Below are positions 27,152-36,164 of a DNA stretch of 64,000 nt, piece after piece. The notes beneath the pieces are model-generated. The model was not told the DNA's origin and made no database searches. It saw only the letters and a list, made by a program, of their open reading frames with translations. A program made the translations under genes and the position numbers. The number at the start of each line of letters is the position of its first letter. Position 1 is the first letter of the stretch. The stretch is from Acetobacter conturbans. GTDB lineage: Bacteria > Pseudomonadota > Alphaproteobacteria > Acetobacterales > Acetobacteraceae. The stretch covers positions 62,001-126,000 of the forward strand of contig NZ_WOSY01000005.1 in assembly GCF_011516755.1 (NCBI RefSeq), in the 5' to 3' direction.

Positions 27152-29332
27152 TCATGGCACGGAAGAACTGGGCGCGACTGAGGCGCTTTCATATCCCGTT
27201 GCCGGGTTTACGCCAAGCGCTCCCTGACCGCGCTTGTTCAAAACGGGACTGGTTTCGGGAATTCCTGCCTGCATCATCAGTGTACAAAGGGTGGCGCACA
27301 GGGCAGGCGGCAGGAAGCTGCAGTGCCGGTCCACCATGGCCAGAGAGAAGGAGGGTTCCAGTTTCCTGAGTTGGGAAAGGATGATGGCCTGCTCACTGGA
27401 GGTATCCTGCCCCTCTTCCGTCTGAAGCGCGACCAGTGCGGCCAGATGAAGGGCCAGCATGACAGGACGTGTCGGTGTGATGCAAAGGGAGATCCGGGAC
27501 CGTTCGATCGCATCGGAGATTCTGCCGCCAAGCAGAAAAATCAGAACGAAATCGGCATCGAACAGATCGACGCACGGATGTGTCGGATGGCTTCGGCGGA
27601 AAGAATCGAGGCGCAGGGCCGCAGCCTCGGGATGGCCGCTGACAAGTTCGGCATAGGCTTCAAGTGTGATCGTGACGCCATGAGCCGGTGTGAAGATTCT
27701 TGTTTCCTCAAGAAGCCGCAGGGCCGCGGTGCGTTCCGCTGGCCTGTCCAGAAGCAGGCGGGCGAGCAAAAGCCGTCCGGGCAGCGTTTCGGGATAGGCT
27801 GCAAGCATCCGCCGCACTGTATCAATCGCGGCGGAGTGGTCCGGGCCTCCAGGTGTGGCCGACCACTCTTCCCGGAAACGCACCAGATTGAAGAGCGCGA
27901 AGACCAGCAGGAGAAAAGGATGATCCGGATCGCGCCGAAGCGCGCTGTCCATCAGCGACTCTATCTGGGGGAAGTCTGTCGTGTTCTTGCGGTTGAGCAC
28001 CGCGAAAGCGCGCAGCCCGGCTTCGAGGGGGGAGAGATCCTCCGCGCCGCGATGGGCTGAATTTCGAGCCTCGGCCATAGCGATTCGCCAGCCGATCTCC
28101 GTGGTCATGATCGCGGCGAGTTCGTCGAAATTGTCGTTGGTGAGCGTGAAACGTTCTGCCCAGATGATGACGCCATCGCGTCTTTCGTCCGTGACGCGAA
28201 CGATGAGCCGCGTGAGGGGGCGGCTCGTGTCGCCGGGAGGCGAACCCGTTTGCAGTTTTGTGCCGATCAGATAGTCGCCCAAGGATTTGGTCTCGCCGTC
28301 TGCGGCATGCGGAGTGGAAGCAGGAGGGAATACGGAAAGAAAATCGAAACCCGTCAGCCCTGTGGCGGTCAGTTCCAGAACATTTTCCAGAACGACGTCC
28401 TTTGGCGAACGTGTTTCCTGACGACGCGAGGCAAATCCGATGCTGGCGACGGTTCGACTGAGAGCCGCCCACGATTCGACTGTCCGGCTATTCCCGGTGG
28501 CGCGGTAGGCGTCTCTGAGGGACTGGGTGACGTCTTCTCTCTCGTGACGGGAGGACTCGGTGTTGCCCTGACGGTCTCCTGCTTGCGGAGATCGAAGTTC
28601 CTGAATGAGGGCCATGATGGCGGAACCCGGCTCGGAGGCGAATGTGTCGCGGAAGGTGACGAGACATTGTTCTGCGGCAAACAGGGCCGCGCTCGTATCT
28701 CCCGTGCGTCCAAGCTCGCGCAACAGGACTTTCCACGCATTTTCATTGAGCCGGTCGAGTCGGAGAATGCGGTTTGCGGCCACAATCCTCTGTTCGGGGT
28801 CCTGCAGGGTGATCTGGGCCTGCTCAAGCGTGGAGATGAGGTGTGCGCGCAGACGGGTGCGCTGCGCGGTCAGCCATTCATCAAGGGCTGGATCGACCGC
28901 ATCGAGGTCGGTCAGAAGAGCCGCGTCTGTTTCGGGGAGCTTGAGAATGCCGGAGGGCGTGGCATTCAGATAGCGCTCGGCATCGACGAGGGTCAGAACC
29001 GGCTTGAGTGCGAGGGCATGACGCTGGGTATCGAGAATGTCGGTTCCGAGCGGACTGAGGGCTTCCGCAAGCCGATGGATTTCCTGCCGGAGAGAGGCAC
29101 GGGCCTGTTCATCGGAACGGCGGCTCCACAGAAGATGGGCGAGGTTTTTCCGGGTTACCGGCCGCCTGTCTGAAAGGGCCAGGATCGCCAGGAGACCACG
29201 GGTCTTGGCGCCGGTGGGCGTGATGGTGGTTCCATCCAGAAGTTTGATGGACAGGGAGCCGAGGAGGTCAAGATGAAGAATTGCCGCCTCGGATTTCCTC
29301 AGACCCGGTTTGATTGTGCCAAACAACCCCAT
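27152..29332 (-). CDS. Large SARP/BTAD-like transcriptional regulator with TPR region
   Basis: This 726-aa protein begins with an OmpR-like winged helix (LLGSLSIKLLDGTTITPTGAKTRGLLAILAL ... LAHLLWSRRSDEQARASLRQEIHRL). A bacterial transcriptional activation domain follows at about residues 110-240 (QRIVAANRILRLDRLNENAWKVLLRELGR). The middle contains a TolB-like segment (IVRVTDERRDGVIIWAERFTL) often seen in such regulators, and the C-terminal part is helical and TPR-like. I chose the start at 29332 (MGLFGTIKPGLRK). Target genes are unknown. It lies next to the Hint/peptide-export cluster on the same strand as the Hint gene, so control of that cluster is possible but unproven. Confidence 0.72.
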   Translation of the reverse strand: MGLFGTIKPGLRKSEAAILHLDLLGSLSIKLLDGTTITPTGAKTRGLLAILALSDRRPVTRKNLAHLLWSRRSDEQARASLRQEIHRLAEALSPLGTDILDTQRHALALKPVLTLVDAERYLNATPSGILKLPETDAALLTDLDAVDPALDEWLTAQRTRLRAHLISTLEQAQITLQDPEQRIVAANRILRLDRLNENAWKVLLRELGRTGDTSAALFAAEQCLVTFRDTFASEPGSAIMALIQELRSPQAGDRQGNTESSRHEREDVTQSLRDAYRATGNSRTVESWAALSRTVASIGFASRRQETRSPKDVVLENVLELTATGLTGFDFLSVFPPASTPHAADGETKSLGDYLIGTKLQTGSPPGDTSRPLTRLIVRVTDERRDGVIIWAERFTLTNDNFDELAAIMTTEIGWRIAMAEARNSAHRGAEDLSPLEAGLRAFAVLNRKNTTDFPQIESLMDSALRRDPDHPFLLLVFALFNLVRFREEWSATPGGPDHSAAIDTVRRMLAAYPETLPGRLLLARLLLDRPAERTAALRLLEETRIFTPAHGVTITLEAYAELVSGHPEAAALRLDSFRRSHPTHPCVDLFDADFVLIFLLGGRISDAIERSRISLCITPTRPVMLALHLAALVALQTEEGQDTSSEQAIILSQLRKLEPSFSLAMVDRHCSFLPPALCATLCTLMMQAGIPETSPVLNKRGQGALGVNPATGYESASVAPSSSVP

Positions 29333-29734
29333 ATGTCCCTGCTTCCCTCCAGTGTCGCCAGCTGTTTTTCCGGCCAAGGCAAGCGCTCGCTATGCCCCTG
29401 GGTTACTCTTTCACGCTGCGGGTGAGTGTGACCCGAAACAGTTTCGCGGAAATGAATGGTGAGGCCGTAACAAATGCGCAGAGCTCTTCATGACGCGAAG
29501 TTTGAAAGCCAATGATGTCTTTTTTTTGCAATTCTTTCACGTAATTTGATTCATATATGGGTTGCTGATCCGATTACCATTTAATGACATGATCGTCATT
29601 TGGGGGAAATCTGCTGTGCGACAGGCTGGTGCTCACCTCGAAACGTTTTGGGCAATAAAAAAAGGGGGGAAGGCCTGAGCCTTCCCCCCTTTCACGTCCG
29701 TTTAAATAGGACGGCAGCCAAAGATGTATGGGTG
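29333..29734. other. Gap between regulator and Hint gene
   Basis: About 400 bases hold the Hint gene terminator (29657-29692) and an AT-rich stretch with the imperfect palindrome ATGAC-N6-GTCAT at 29584-29599, a possible operator upstream of the SARP-like gene. No gene is supported. Confidence 0.5.
29657..29692 (-). terminator. Terminator of the Hint-domain gene
   Basis: A 14-bp perfect stem (29661-29674 with 29679-29692) is followed on the minus strand by seven T. It lies about 40 bases after the stop codon of the Hint gene. Confidence 0.92.
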
Positions 29735-31471
29735 TCAGGCGACCTGAACACCACCGCTGACGGCGCTGTCGATGGCATACGGGCCAGCCGCCAGCACTTC
29801 GATCTCGATCATGCGAGCGAACAGGCCTTCACCAGCACCGTTCAGCGACAGCAGGGCATTGCCGGCCGTCCAGCGACCGACGCCACCTTCATAAGCCTGC
29901 CAGCCGTCCAGCTCTTCATTGCTGAGATGAGCGTTCAAAGGACGACGGTCGCGACCGTTGGTGACAGCGACTTCACCCACCACGACACCCAGATGACGGC
30001 GATCATCGCAGAACGGACCGATCATGTCCGTCGGACGGGCCGTGCGCGTCACGATGCGAACATCTGCGATGCTGGAGGGCACCATGAAGCAGTAGGTGTT
30101 GCCCATGTGGCGCACCGGTCGCATTTCGCGACCATCTTCCGACACGAGGCGCAGATCGGGATCCGTCGTCGTCTCGGTGGAGGTGGTGTCGATACCTGGG
30201 AAGCTCAGCGTCTCGGCGCGAGCGGCCAGAATGTTCCAGATCGGCTCGACGGTTGCGCGGTCGGTCACCAGCGGTGCACCTGCATCACGTTCCCAGCTCT
30301 TGCCGCCAGCGATGACCACGCCGCCCGCGAAGTGCGGACGCATCGTGCGGATCGTGGAGTTCTCGAACGTGCCGCGATTGCCTGTGTCGAGATAGCTCTC
30401 CGTTTCCAGACCTTCCGACACGATCACACCATGCTGTTCCAGCTCGACATGATAGAAATCATAGGCCGTGATGGAACGGTCGATGGCGATGGAGCGACCG
30501 TTGACCAACATGCGGACCGGCGTGAAACGGCCATCGATATGGATGCAATGCTCGGAGGTGACAACCAGATCGCGGTGCGGAGCGCCTTCGCCGAACGCGT
30601 CCTTGCGGATGCGCACCGGATAGGCATCAACATCGAAACCGAGCGCCGCGACATCCGCATGCGAACGACCGAGCCATGCCAGCGGACGGAAGACCGTTTC
30701 GCCGTTTTCGATGACGGCGATCTCATCGCCTTCGACCAGCGTTTCGACAGCCTTCTCACCGGTGCGTGTCAGGATGTGTGAACCCGGGAGGAAGCAGCCC
30801 TGAATGCAGTCGCCGCCCTTATTGGTATAAAACTGCTGGCTGCAGCTCGGCTTGCTGTAAGTGCCGCCGACGCCCGTTACCGAGATGCCGTAATATCCGC
30901 TGCCCGCGTTGGCGTTCGGGTTGGATGAGCTGGCGGTGACAGGGATGGACGAGCTCTTCTTAAGGATAAGAGTGGAGCTGTTTACATAGCTGCTATTGAT
31001 ACCGATTGTGGAGCCGAGGCCGCCCGGAACGTTGTTCGTGCAGATGGACGAACCCGATCCGAAGTTGGTGATCGTGGCGTTCTGGAGCGCAGGATAGGTG
31101 TAGTACTGATCGCCGCCCGCGGAGATGTCTTCTCCGGCCAGGTTCGCTTCATACGACCATTTGCCGGTTTCGTTGTTCAGGACCAGCGATGAACCCTTGC
31201 CGTTCATGTTGATCGTGCCGGCAACACTGGTTGTGCCGTCGGAATCAACCGTGAGGTGGGCCCCGTTGACATTGATGCCGCCGGTTGAGCCGGAGGCGTT
31301 GTATTCCTTGATGACAGCGGTGCCGATCGAAGCGCCGTCTTCAAGCACGTAATACTTGCCTGGCTGCAGGGTGACGGTGCCGCTGCTGGAGGCGAGGACA
31401 TACGGGCTGGCTTCAGTGCCGGCGCCTGAGGTGTAGGCCGCGTACTGGGTGGTTGTGGCTGTTGTAACCAT
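29735..31471 (-). CDS. Hint-domain protein with repetitive N-terminal region
   Basis: This 578-aa protein has three parts. Residues 1-225 are Gly/Ser/Thr/Asn-rich with beta-solenoid or adhesin character (GTVTLQPGKYYVLEDG, LTVDSDGTTSVAGTINMNG). A Hint module starts at Cys226 (CFLPGSHILTRTGEKAVETLVEGDEI). It contains the block-B TSEH with His308, then YDFYHVELEQHGVIVSEGLETESYLDTGNR, the pattern of the bacterial Hint_2 family. About 200 further residues resemble the tail seen on many acetobacterial Hint proteins. There is no intein-type C-terminal His-Asn, so splicing is unlikely, but self-cleavage before Cys226 is conceivable. No signal peptide is visible. AGGAG lies ten bases before the ATG. 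It is divergent from the double-glycine peptide gene. Confidence 0.82.
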   Translation of the reverse strand: MVTTATTTQYAAYTSGAGTEASPYVLASSSGTVTLQPGKYYVLEDGASIGTAVIKEYNASGSTGGINVNGAHLTVDSDGTTSVAGTINMNGKGSSLVLNNETGKWSYEANLAGEDISAGGDQYYTYPALQNATITNFGSGSSICTNNVPGGLGSTIGINSSYVNSSTLILKKSSSIPVTASSSNPNANAGSGYYGISVTGVGGTYSKPSCSQQFYTNKGGDCIQGCFLPGSHILTRTGEKAVETLVEGDEIAVIENGETVFRPLAWLGRSHADVAALGFDVDAYPVRIRKDAFGEGAPHRDLVVTSEHCIHIDGRFTPVRMLVNGRSIAIDRSITAYDFYHVELEQHGVIVSEGLETESYLDTGNRGTFENSTIRTMRPHFAGGVVIAGGKSWERDAGAPLVTDRATVEPIWNILAARAETLSFPGIDTTSTETTTDPDLRLVSEDGREMRPVRHMGNTYCFMVPSSIADVRIVTRTARPTDMIGPFCDDRRHLGVVVGEVAVTNGRDRRPLNAHLSNEELDGWQAYEGGVGRWTAGNALLSLNGAGEGLFARMIEIEVLAAGPYAIDSAVSGGVQVA

Positions 31472-31886
31472 GGTGAGGTCACTCCTGATTGCGCCGACAA
31501 GCGGACGGGTTTGTTTTCGATTAACGACGCGCTTTCAACAGTGTCAACAAAATAAAACGTAAATGTTTTGAATTACAAAACATCCCGGCATTTTTCTTGT
31601 TTTTCCGAGAGGTGACAGCAGGCGGCCAGGAAGATCCGGGTCTGCAAAGATCGATTTCTGTCTGAATTGTGGCGATATCGTATCGTTTTGCACAATTGCC
31701 ACAGGCGCTGAATGTTAATGAAATGTTGACGTTTTATTCGCTGGAACACGAATTGAAAAAACATTAACGAATGGTGACATGGTGTGTGCGGTTACAGCCG
31801 CGCATTCCCTAAAAGTGCCTCTTGCACGCTTCTGACTTGGCAGGCTGTCAGGGGGCGTCTCGAGCTGAAAACGGAGACCAAGACAG
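31472..31886. promoter_or_regulatory. Divergent AT-rich control region between Hint and peptide genes
   Basis: These 415 bases contain several inverted repeats. ATGTTTTG-N5-CAAAACAT at 31563-31583 is perfect. TGTGGC...GCCACA lies near 31635-31700, and TTAATG...CATTAA near 31715-31767. On the minus strand TTGACA at 31547-31542 is a plausible -35 for the Hint gene. On the plus strand TTGACG at about 31726 could be a -35 for the peptide gene, although no good -10 follows. The symmetric elements suggest shared regulation of both transcripts by a dimeric regulator (inference). Confidence 0.45.
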
Positions 31887-32288
31887 ATGCGTGAACTCAC
31901 AATGGTCGAAATGGGTGCGGTCGCTGGCGGTTGTTGCTGGCAGCCCTGCAGACCTTCACAGCCGGTCGCACCGAGCTGCGGCAACTCCTCAGCGGCCCTG
32001 ATTGCTGCCTATGCCGGTTATCTCGCGGGCGAATACAACGTTGTGGCTGATATCTTCAATCATGCCAGCTGCTCGACTGTTCAGCAGGCGGTCTCCAACG
32101 TCTGTACTGATATCAAGACGGGCTATACAGCCGGTCTGAGCATGACGGTTGCGCAGGCGACGACCCTGCTCACAAACGTGACCAGCGAAATCAAAAGCTC
32201 CATCACGATCAGCGGTTGCGGTGGTATCAGCGCGATGAATCTCGTCGATTTCCCCCCGACCGCTTCCAGCGGCACGGCTTTCGGCTGA
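31887..32288 (+). CDS. Double-glycine-leader, Cys-rich exported peptide precursor
   Basis: This 133-aa protein begins MRELTMVEMGAVAGG. That is a textbook double-glycine leader: Leu at -12, Thr at -11, Glu at -8, hydrophobic at -7, Val at -4 and Gly-Gly at -2/-1. Cleavage would release a 118-residue cargo starting CCWQPCRPSQPVAPSC, with seven cysteines (16, 17, 21, 31, 62, 73, 111) and a small, Ala/Ser/Thr/Val-rich helical body. GGAG stands ten bases before the ATG. The next genes encode a membrane fusion protein and a C39-peptidase ABC exporter, the machinery that cuts such leaders. The cargo is large for a bacteriocin; whether it is toxic, a signal or a structural peptide is unknown. I do not recognise its family. 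Confidence 0.85.
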   Translation: MRELTMVEMGAVAGGCCWQPCRPSQPVAPSCGNSSAALIAAYAGYLAGEYNVVADIFNHASCSTVQQAVSNVCTDIKTGYTAGLSMTVAQATTLLTNVTSEIKSSITISGCGGISAMNLVDFPPTASSGTAFG

Positions 32289-32351
32289 TCCCACGCGCAG
32301 TGGCTGACGGCAGGGGCTTTTCGTGATTAAAGCCCCGTGTCGGACTAAAGG

Positions 32352-32390
32352 CACTCACACGTCCTTTTCCGGCGTGTGGGTGTTTTTTTT
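32352..32390 (+). terminator. Attenuating terminator between peptide gene and exporter genes
   Basis: A 12-bp stem with two G-U pairs (32352-32363 with 32371-32382) is followed by eight T. An extra 8-bp hairpin (GGGGCTTT/AAAGCCCC, 32313-32320 with 32329-32336) lies just before it. No promoter is evident before the HlyD-type gene, so read-through would give much more peptide than exporter mRNA. Confidence 0.85.
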
Positions 32391-32458
32391 GTTTTCTTTA
32401 TTCTTTTGATGCGACTCTGTCTCTCCGAACGCTTTGTACCCAAGGGTCTGCCTGCCAT

Positions 32459-33772
32459 ATGTCTTCTCTCTACCGTCCGGAAGCGGTCGATGCCCGTCGC
32501 GATGCATGGCTGGGGCAGGTTCAGGCGACACAGTCCCTCTCGATTCGTGTGATTTCCTGGGTGACGGTGGGCCTTGTCCTTCTGACACTCGTCTACCTCC
32601 GCTTCGGGATCTATACGCGCCGTGTCCACGCGACAGGGTACATGCTGCCGCCGACAGGCCTGATCACCATCGATGCCAGCACGGCGGGGATCATCAGCAA
32701 ACGGTTCGCGGAAGAAGGGCAGCACGTCCACAAGGGTCAGCAGCTCTTTGTCGTCGATCTGGAGGCGCGGACTTCGAGCGGCCCCACGCAGGTACAGGTG
32801 CTCACGCAACTGCGTCGGCAGAAGGAGCTTCTGGAACGGCAGAAGGAAATCCGTGTCGCGGATGCGCCGGTCGAGAAGCAGGCCCTGGTCAACCAGATCC
32901 GCAATCTTGAGCAGCAACACCATCTCACAGGCATGCAGCTGGCTAATGACGCCAAGGTGCTTCCGGTCGTGGAAGCCGCCGTCAATCGGATGAAGAGCGC
33001 CCAGACCGCCCATCTCGTGACGGAAACACAGTTCCAGAGCCAGCTCTATACATATGCCCAGCTTCTCAGCAGTCACGCGCAGTTCCTGCAAAGCTATACG
33101 GACACCGAAGGCAAGATTTCCGACAATACGTCCAAGCTGATCCGGTATGATCGTCAGACAGCGCACGATATCAATGATCTCGACCGACAGATCGCCGATC
33201 TCGACAAGCAGATAGATGAGAGCGAAAGCCACCGGGAAATCGTCATCGACGCACCGGAGGATGGCGTTCTCTCCACCGTCCGGGGCAATCTCGGTCAGCA
33301 GGTAGCGGCGGGAGCAGCGCTTGTCACGCTCCTCCCTACAGGCCGCGCGCTGGATGCCGAACTGTATGTCAGTAGTGCCTCGATTGGCTTCCTCCGTCAG
33401 GGTGAGCCGGTTCGGATGCGGTATGCGGCGTTCCCTTACCAGCGTTTCGGACTGGCGCGTGGCCATGTCAGCGAAATCACGCGGGCACCCATCACCGAAA
33501 CGCAGCCGGGGCAGGGCCAGCAGCAGGCGGGAGCCGGCGGCAAGGACAAGAAAGCGGCGTCTTCTGAGGGCGGTGATCTTTATCGCATCCGGGTCAGTCC
33601 CGATCAGCCGTACGTCATGGCTTACGGAGAGAAGAAGCCGCTTGAGGCCGGGATGGAAGTCGAGGCCGACATCGCCATCGACTCCCGGCGTCTCTATCAA
33701 TGGATACTGGACCCTGTGATCAGCATGCGTGAAAGCGTCACTACCATCGGCAGCGGGCTCATCGACAAATGA
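32459..33772 (+). CDS. HlyD-family membrane fusion protein of peptide exporter
   Basis: This 437-aa periplasmic adaptor has one membrane anchor at about residues 28-48 (RVISWVTVGLVLLTLVYLRFG). A lipoyl/barrel-sandwich half follows (ATGYMLPPTGLITIDASTAGIISKRFAEEGQHVHKGQQLFVVD), then a long coiled-coil hairpin at about residues 110-250. The second barrel half reads IDAPEDGVLSTVRGNLGQQVAAGAALVTLLP. It couples an inner-membrane ABC exporter to an outer-membrane channel. The C-terminal domain has a Gln/Gly/Lys-rich insertion (GQGQQQAGAGGKDKK). Its stop overlaps the ABC transporter start by four bases (ATGA). No TolC-like gene is nearby. Confidence 0.93.
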   Translation: MSSLYRPEAVDARRDAWLGQVQATQSLSIRVISWVTVGLVLLTLVYLRFGIYTRRVHATGYMLPPTGLITIDASTAGIISKRFAEEGQHVHKGQQLFVVDLEARTSSGPTQVQVLTQLRRQKELLERQKEIRVADAPVEKQALVNQIRNLEQQHHLTGMQLANDAKVLPVVEAAVNRMKSAQTAHLVTETQFQSQLYTYAQLLSSHAQFLQSYTDTEGKISDNTSKLIRYDRQTAHDINDLDRQIADLDKQIDESESHREIVIDAPEDGVLSTVRGNLGQQVAAGAALVTLLPTGRALDAELYVSSASIGFLRQGEPVRMRYAAFPYQRFGLARGHVSEITRAPITETQPGQGQQQAGAGGKDKKAASSEGGDLYRIRVSPDQPYVMAYGEKKPLEAGMEVEADIAIDSRRLYQWILDPVISMRESVTTIGSGLIDK

Positions 33773-36009
33773 GCGATGCTTTTGAGGCTCTCCAGTTTGG
33801 GTTCGGCAAGAAAACGCCGGTGGTGCTTCAGGTAGAAGCCGCGGAATGCGGGCTCGCCTGCCTGTCCATGATCATGGGTCATTATGGCCACAAGATCGAT
33901 CTGGCCACATTGCGCCGCCGCTACTCGGTTTCGATTCAGGGCGTGACGCTGCGCAGTCTGGTCCAGATCGCGGATCATATGGGGTTTTCGACCCGCGCTG
34001 TCCGTCTTGAACTGAATGACCTTGCCAATCTGAAAAAGCCCTGCATCCTCCACTGGGGGATGAATCACTTCGTGGTGCTTCTCGAAGTCAAAGGGCGACG
34101 GGTCACCATCAACGATCCTGCTGTCGGGCGCCGTATCCTCGATATGGCCGAAGTGTCGCGCGAGTTTACCGGCGTGGCGCTGGAAGCGACCCCCAACGAG
34201 ACCTTCGAGCGCAAGGACGAGCGCGAAACCATCCGCCTGCGCGATCTCTTCGGTCATGTCGCGGGGTTGCGTGGCGCGCTCATGGGCCTGTTCTTCCTGT
34301 CTCTCGGGCTGGAAGTCATCGCGCTGATTTCCCCGATGGTGTCGCAGGTCGTCATCGACGAGGTGATCGTCACCGCCGACCATGACCTGCTGAAGACCAT
34401 CACCTTCGGGCTGGCATTGCTGCTGCTTTTGCAGATGTTCATCGGTTCCGTCCGCACATGGGCTGTCACCCTGTTCAGCACGCGCGTCGGGCTGGAGTGG
34501 AGCACCAGCCTGTTCGATCATCTGACCCGCCTGCCGCTCGATTATTTCAGCAAGCGCCATGTGGGGGACGTGCTCTCACGCTTCGGCTCGCTCGGCACCA
34601 TTCAGCAGACGATGACCACGGACATGGTGCAGACCGTCATGGACGGCATCATGGGCGTGGGCATGGGCATCATGCTGTTTGTTTACGGTGGCTGGCTTGG
34701 GCTGGTCGCCTGTATCGCGCTGGTGCTCGATATCGTCCTGCGTCTCGTGACATACAGCACCTACCGCGAGGCATCCGAAGAACAGATTGTCGTCAGCGCC
34801 CGTCAGCAGAGCCATTTCATCGAGACGCTGCGCGGCATGGCCAGCGTCAAGCTGCTCGGCCTGCGCGAACGCCGCCGTTCGACATGGCTCAACATCGTCA
34901 TAGACAGCATCAACATCAAATTGCGTCTCCAGCGCTTCGACCTGATTTACGGACGGCTCGGAGATTTCATCTTCGGGGCCGACCGCCTCATCATGATGGT
35001 GCTGGGCGCAACACAGGTCATGGACGGTTCCATGTCCGTCGGCATGCTGGTGGCCTTCCTGTCCTACAAGGACCAGTTCGCCAGCCGGGTAGGGTCACTC
35101 GTCAACACCGCCTTCAAATTGCGGATGCTGAACATCCAGACCGACCGTCTGGCCGACATCGTGATGACCGAGCCGGAGCCGATTTCGGAAGGCATGCCCT
35201 CCGATCACACCGGTGCCGCCCGTCTCGACTGCCGGGGCGTGTCCGTGCGCTATGCGGCTCAGGAGCCGTGGATTTTCCGCGACGTCGACCTCGATATTCC
35301 CGCCGGTTCGAGCGTGGCGATTGTCGGGCCGTCCGGCTGCGGCAAGACAACCCTGCTCAAGGCCATGATGGGGCTGCATCCTCTGGATGAGGGCACCATC
35401 TATCTCGACAATGTGGATATCGCGGTCCTCTCGATGGAGACCTATCGTGAGCGGATCGCTGGCGTGCTTCAGGATGATGGCCTGTTCTCCGGGTCCATCG
35501 CTGACAATATCAGTGGCTTTTCGGAACAGCCGGATCAGGATCTTATCAACGAATGTGCCGCCAAGGCGGCGATTTTTGACGATATCAAGCGCATGCCGAT
35601 GGGTTTCGAGACGTTGGTGGGCGACATGGGCGGTGCGCTTTCGGGCGGCCAGAAGCAGCGCGTCATTCTTGCGCGCGCCCTCTACAAGCGTCCGCAGATC
35701 CTGTTTCTTGATGAAGCAACCAGTCATCTCGACGAATATACCGAGTCCATTGTCGCCAACTCGCTGCGGGAGATGAACATCACCCGCGTGATGGTGGCTC
35801 ACCGTCCGGCGACGATTGCTCATGCGGACTATATCTATTCGTTCGAGCCGGGTGGCGTTCTTACGCTCCACAAGGCTCCCCCGACTGCACCTGTCCCGTC
35901 CTCGCAACCGGCGGCTCCGGCAACGCCGCCATCCGCCAGTGGAACGGGCGGCGCGTATGGCGCATCCTTCGGATATGGGAGCGGCTGGCCTGCCAACCCT
36001 CAGTCGTAA
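33769..36009 (+). CDS. Peptidase-containing (C39) ABC exporter
   Basis: This 746-aa half-transporter cleaves double-glycine leaders and exports the cargo. The N-terminal C39 peptidase is intact: Gln21, Cys27 in AAECGLACLSM, His100 in HWGMNHFVVL and Asp116 in INDPAVG. A six-helix ABC membrane domain follows (about residues 160-440). The nucleotide-binding domain has Walker A VGPSGCGKTT near 520-527, signature LSGGQKQRVILARAL near 624 and Walker B ILFLDEATSHLD near 645. The last ~45 residues are Pro/Ala/Gly-rich and probably disordered, which is unusual. It pairs with the preceding fusion protein, and the double-glycine peptide upstream is the obvious substrate. Confidence 0.95.
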   Translation: MSDAFEALQFGFGKKTPVVLQVEAAECGLACLSMIMGHYGHKIDLATLRRRYSVSIQGVTLRSLVQIADHMGFSTRAVRLELNDLANLKKPCILHWGMNHFVVLLEVKGRRVTINDPAVGRRILDMAEVSREFTGVALEATPNETFERKDERETIRLRDLFGHVAGLRGALMGLFFLSLGLEVIALISPMVSQVVIDEVIVTADHDLLKTITFGLALLLLLQMFIGSVRTWAVTLFSTRVGLEWSTSLFDHLTRLPLDYFSKRHVGDVLSRFGSLGTIQQTMTTDMVQTVMDGIMGVGMGIMLFVYGGWLGLVACIALVLDIVLRLVTYSTYREASEEQIVVSARQQSHFIETLRGMASVKLLGLRERRRSTWLNIVIDSINIKLRLQRFDLIYGRLGDFIFGADRLIMMVLGATQVMDGSMSVGMLVAFLSYKDQFASRVGSLVNTAFKLRMLNIQTDRLADIVMTEPEPISEGMPSDHTGAARLDCRGVSVRYAAQEPWIFRDVDLDIPAGSSVAIVGPSGCGKTTLLKAMMGLHPLDEGTIYLDNVDIAVLSMETYRERIAGVLQDDGLFSGSIADNISGFSEQPDQDLINECAAKAAIFDDIKRMPMGFETLVGDMGGALSGGQKQRVILARALYKRPQILFLDEATSHLDEYTESIVANSLREMNITRVMVAHRPATIAHADYIYSFEPGGVLTLHKAPPTAPVPSSQPAAPATPPSASGTGGAYGASFGYGSGWPANPQS

Positions 36010-36164
36010 GGACTGATCGGGCCGGGCCCAGAAAGGGCTGCTTCTGGCGCTGACTTCAGGAAATGGCCCTGAAATCAGCACCTGCCAGCTTCTTTGCCAG
36101 CGCACGAGTCAAACTCGTCTTTCGCTGGTATTGAGTATGGAGCAATCATAAAGAGGAAAACGTC

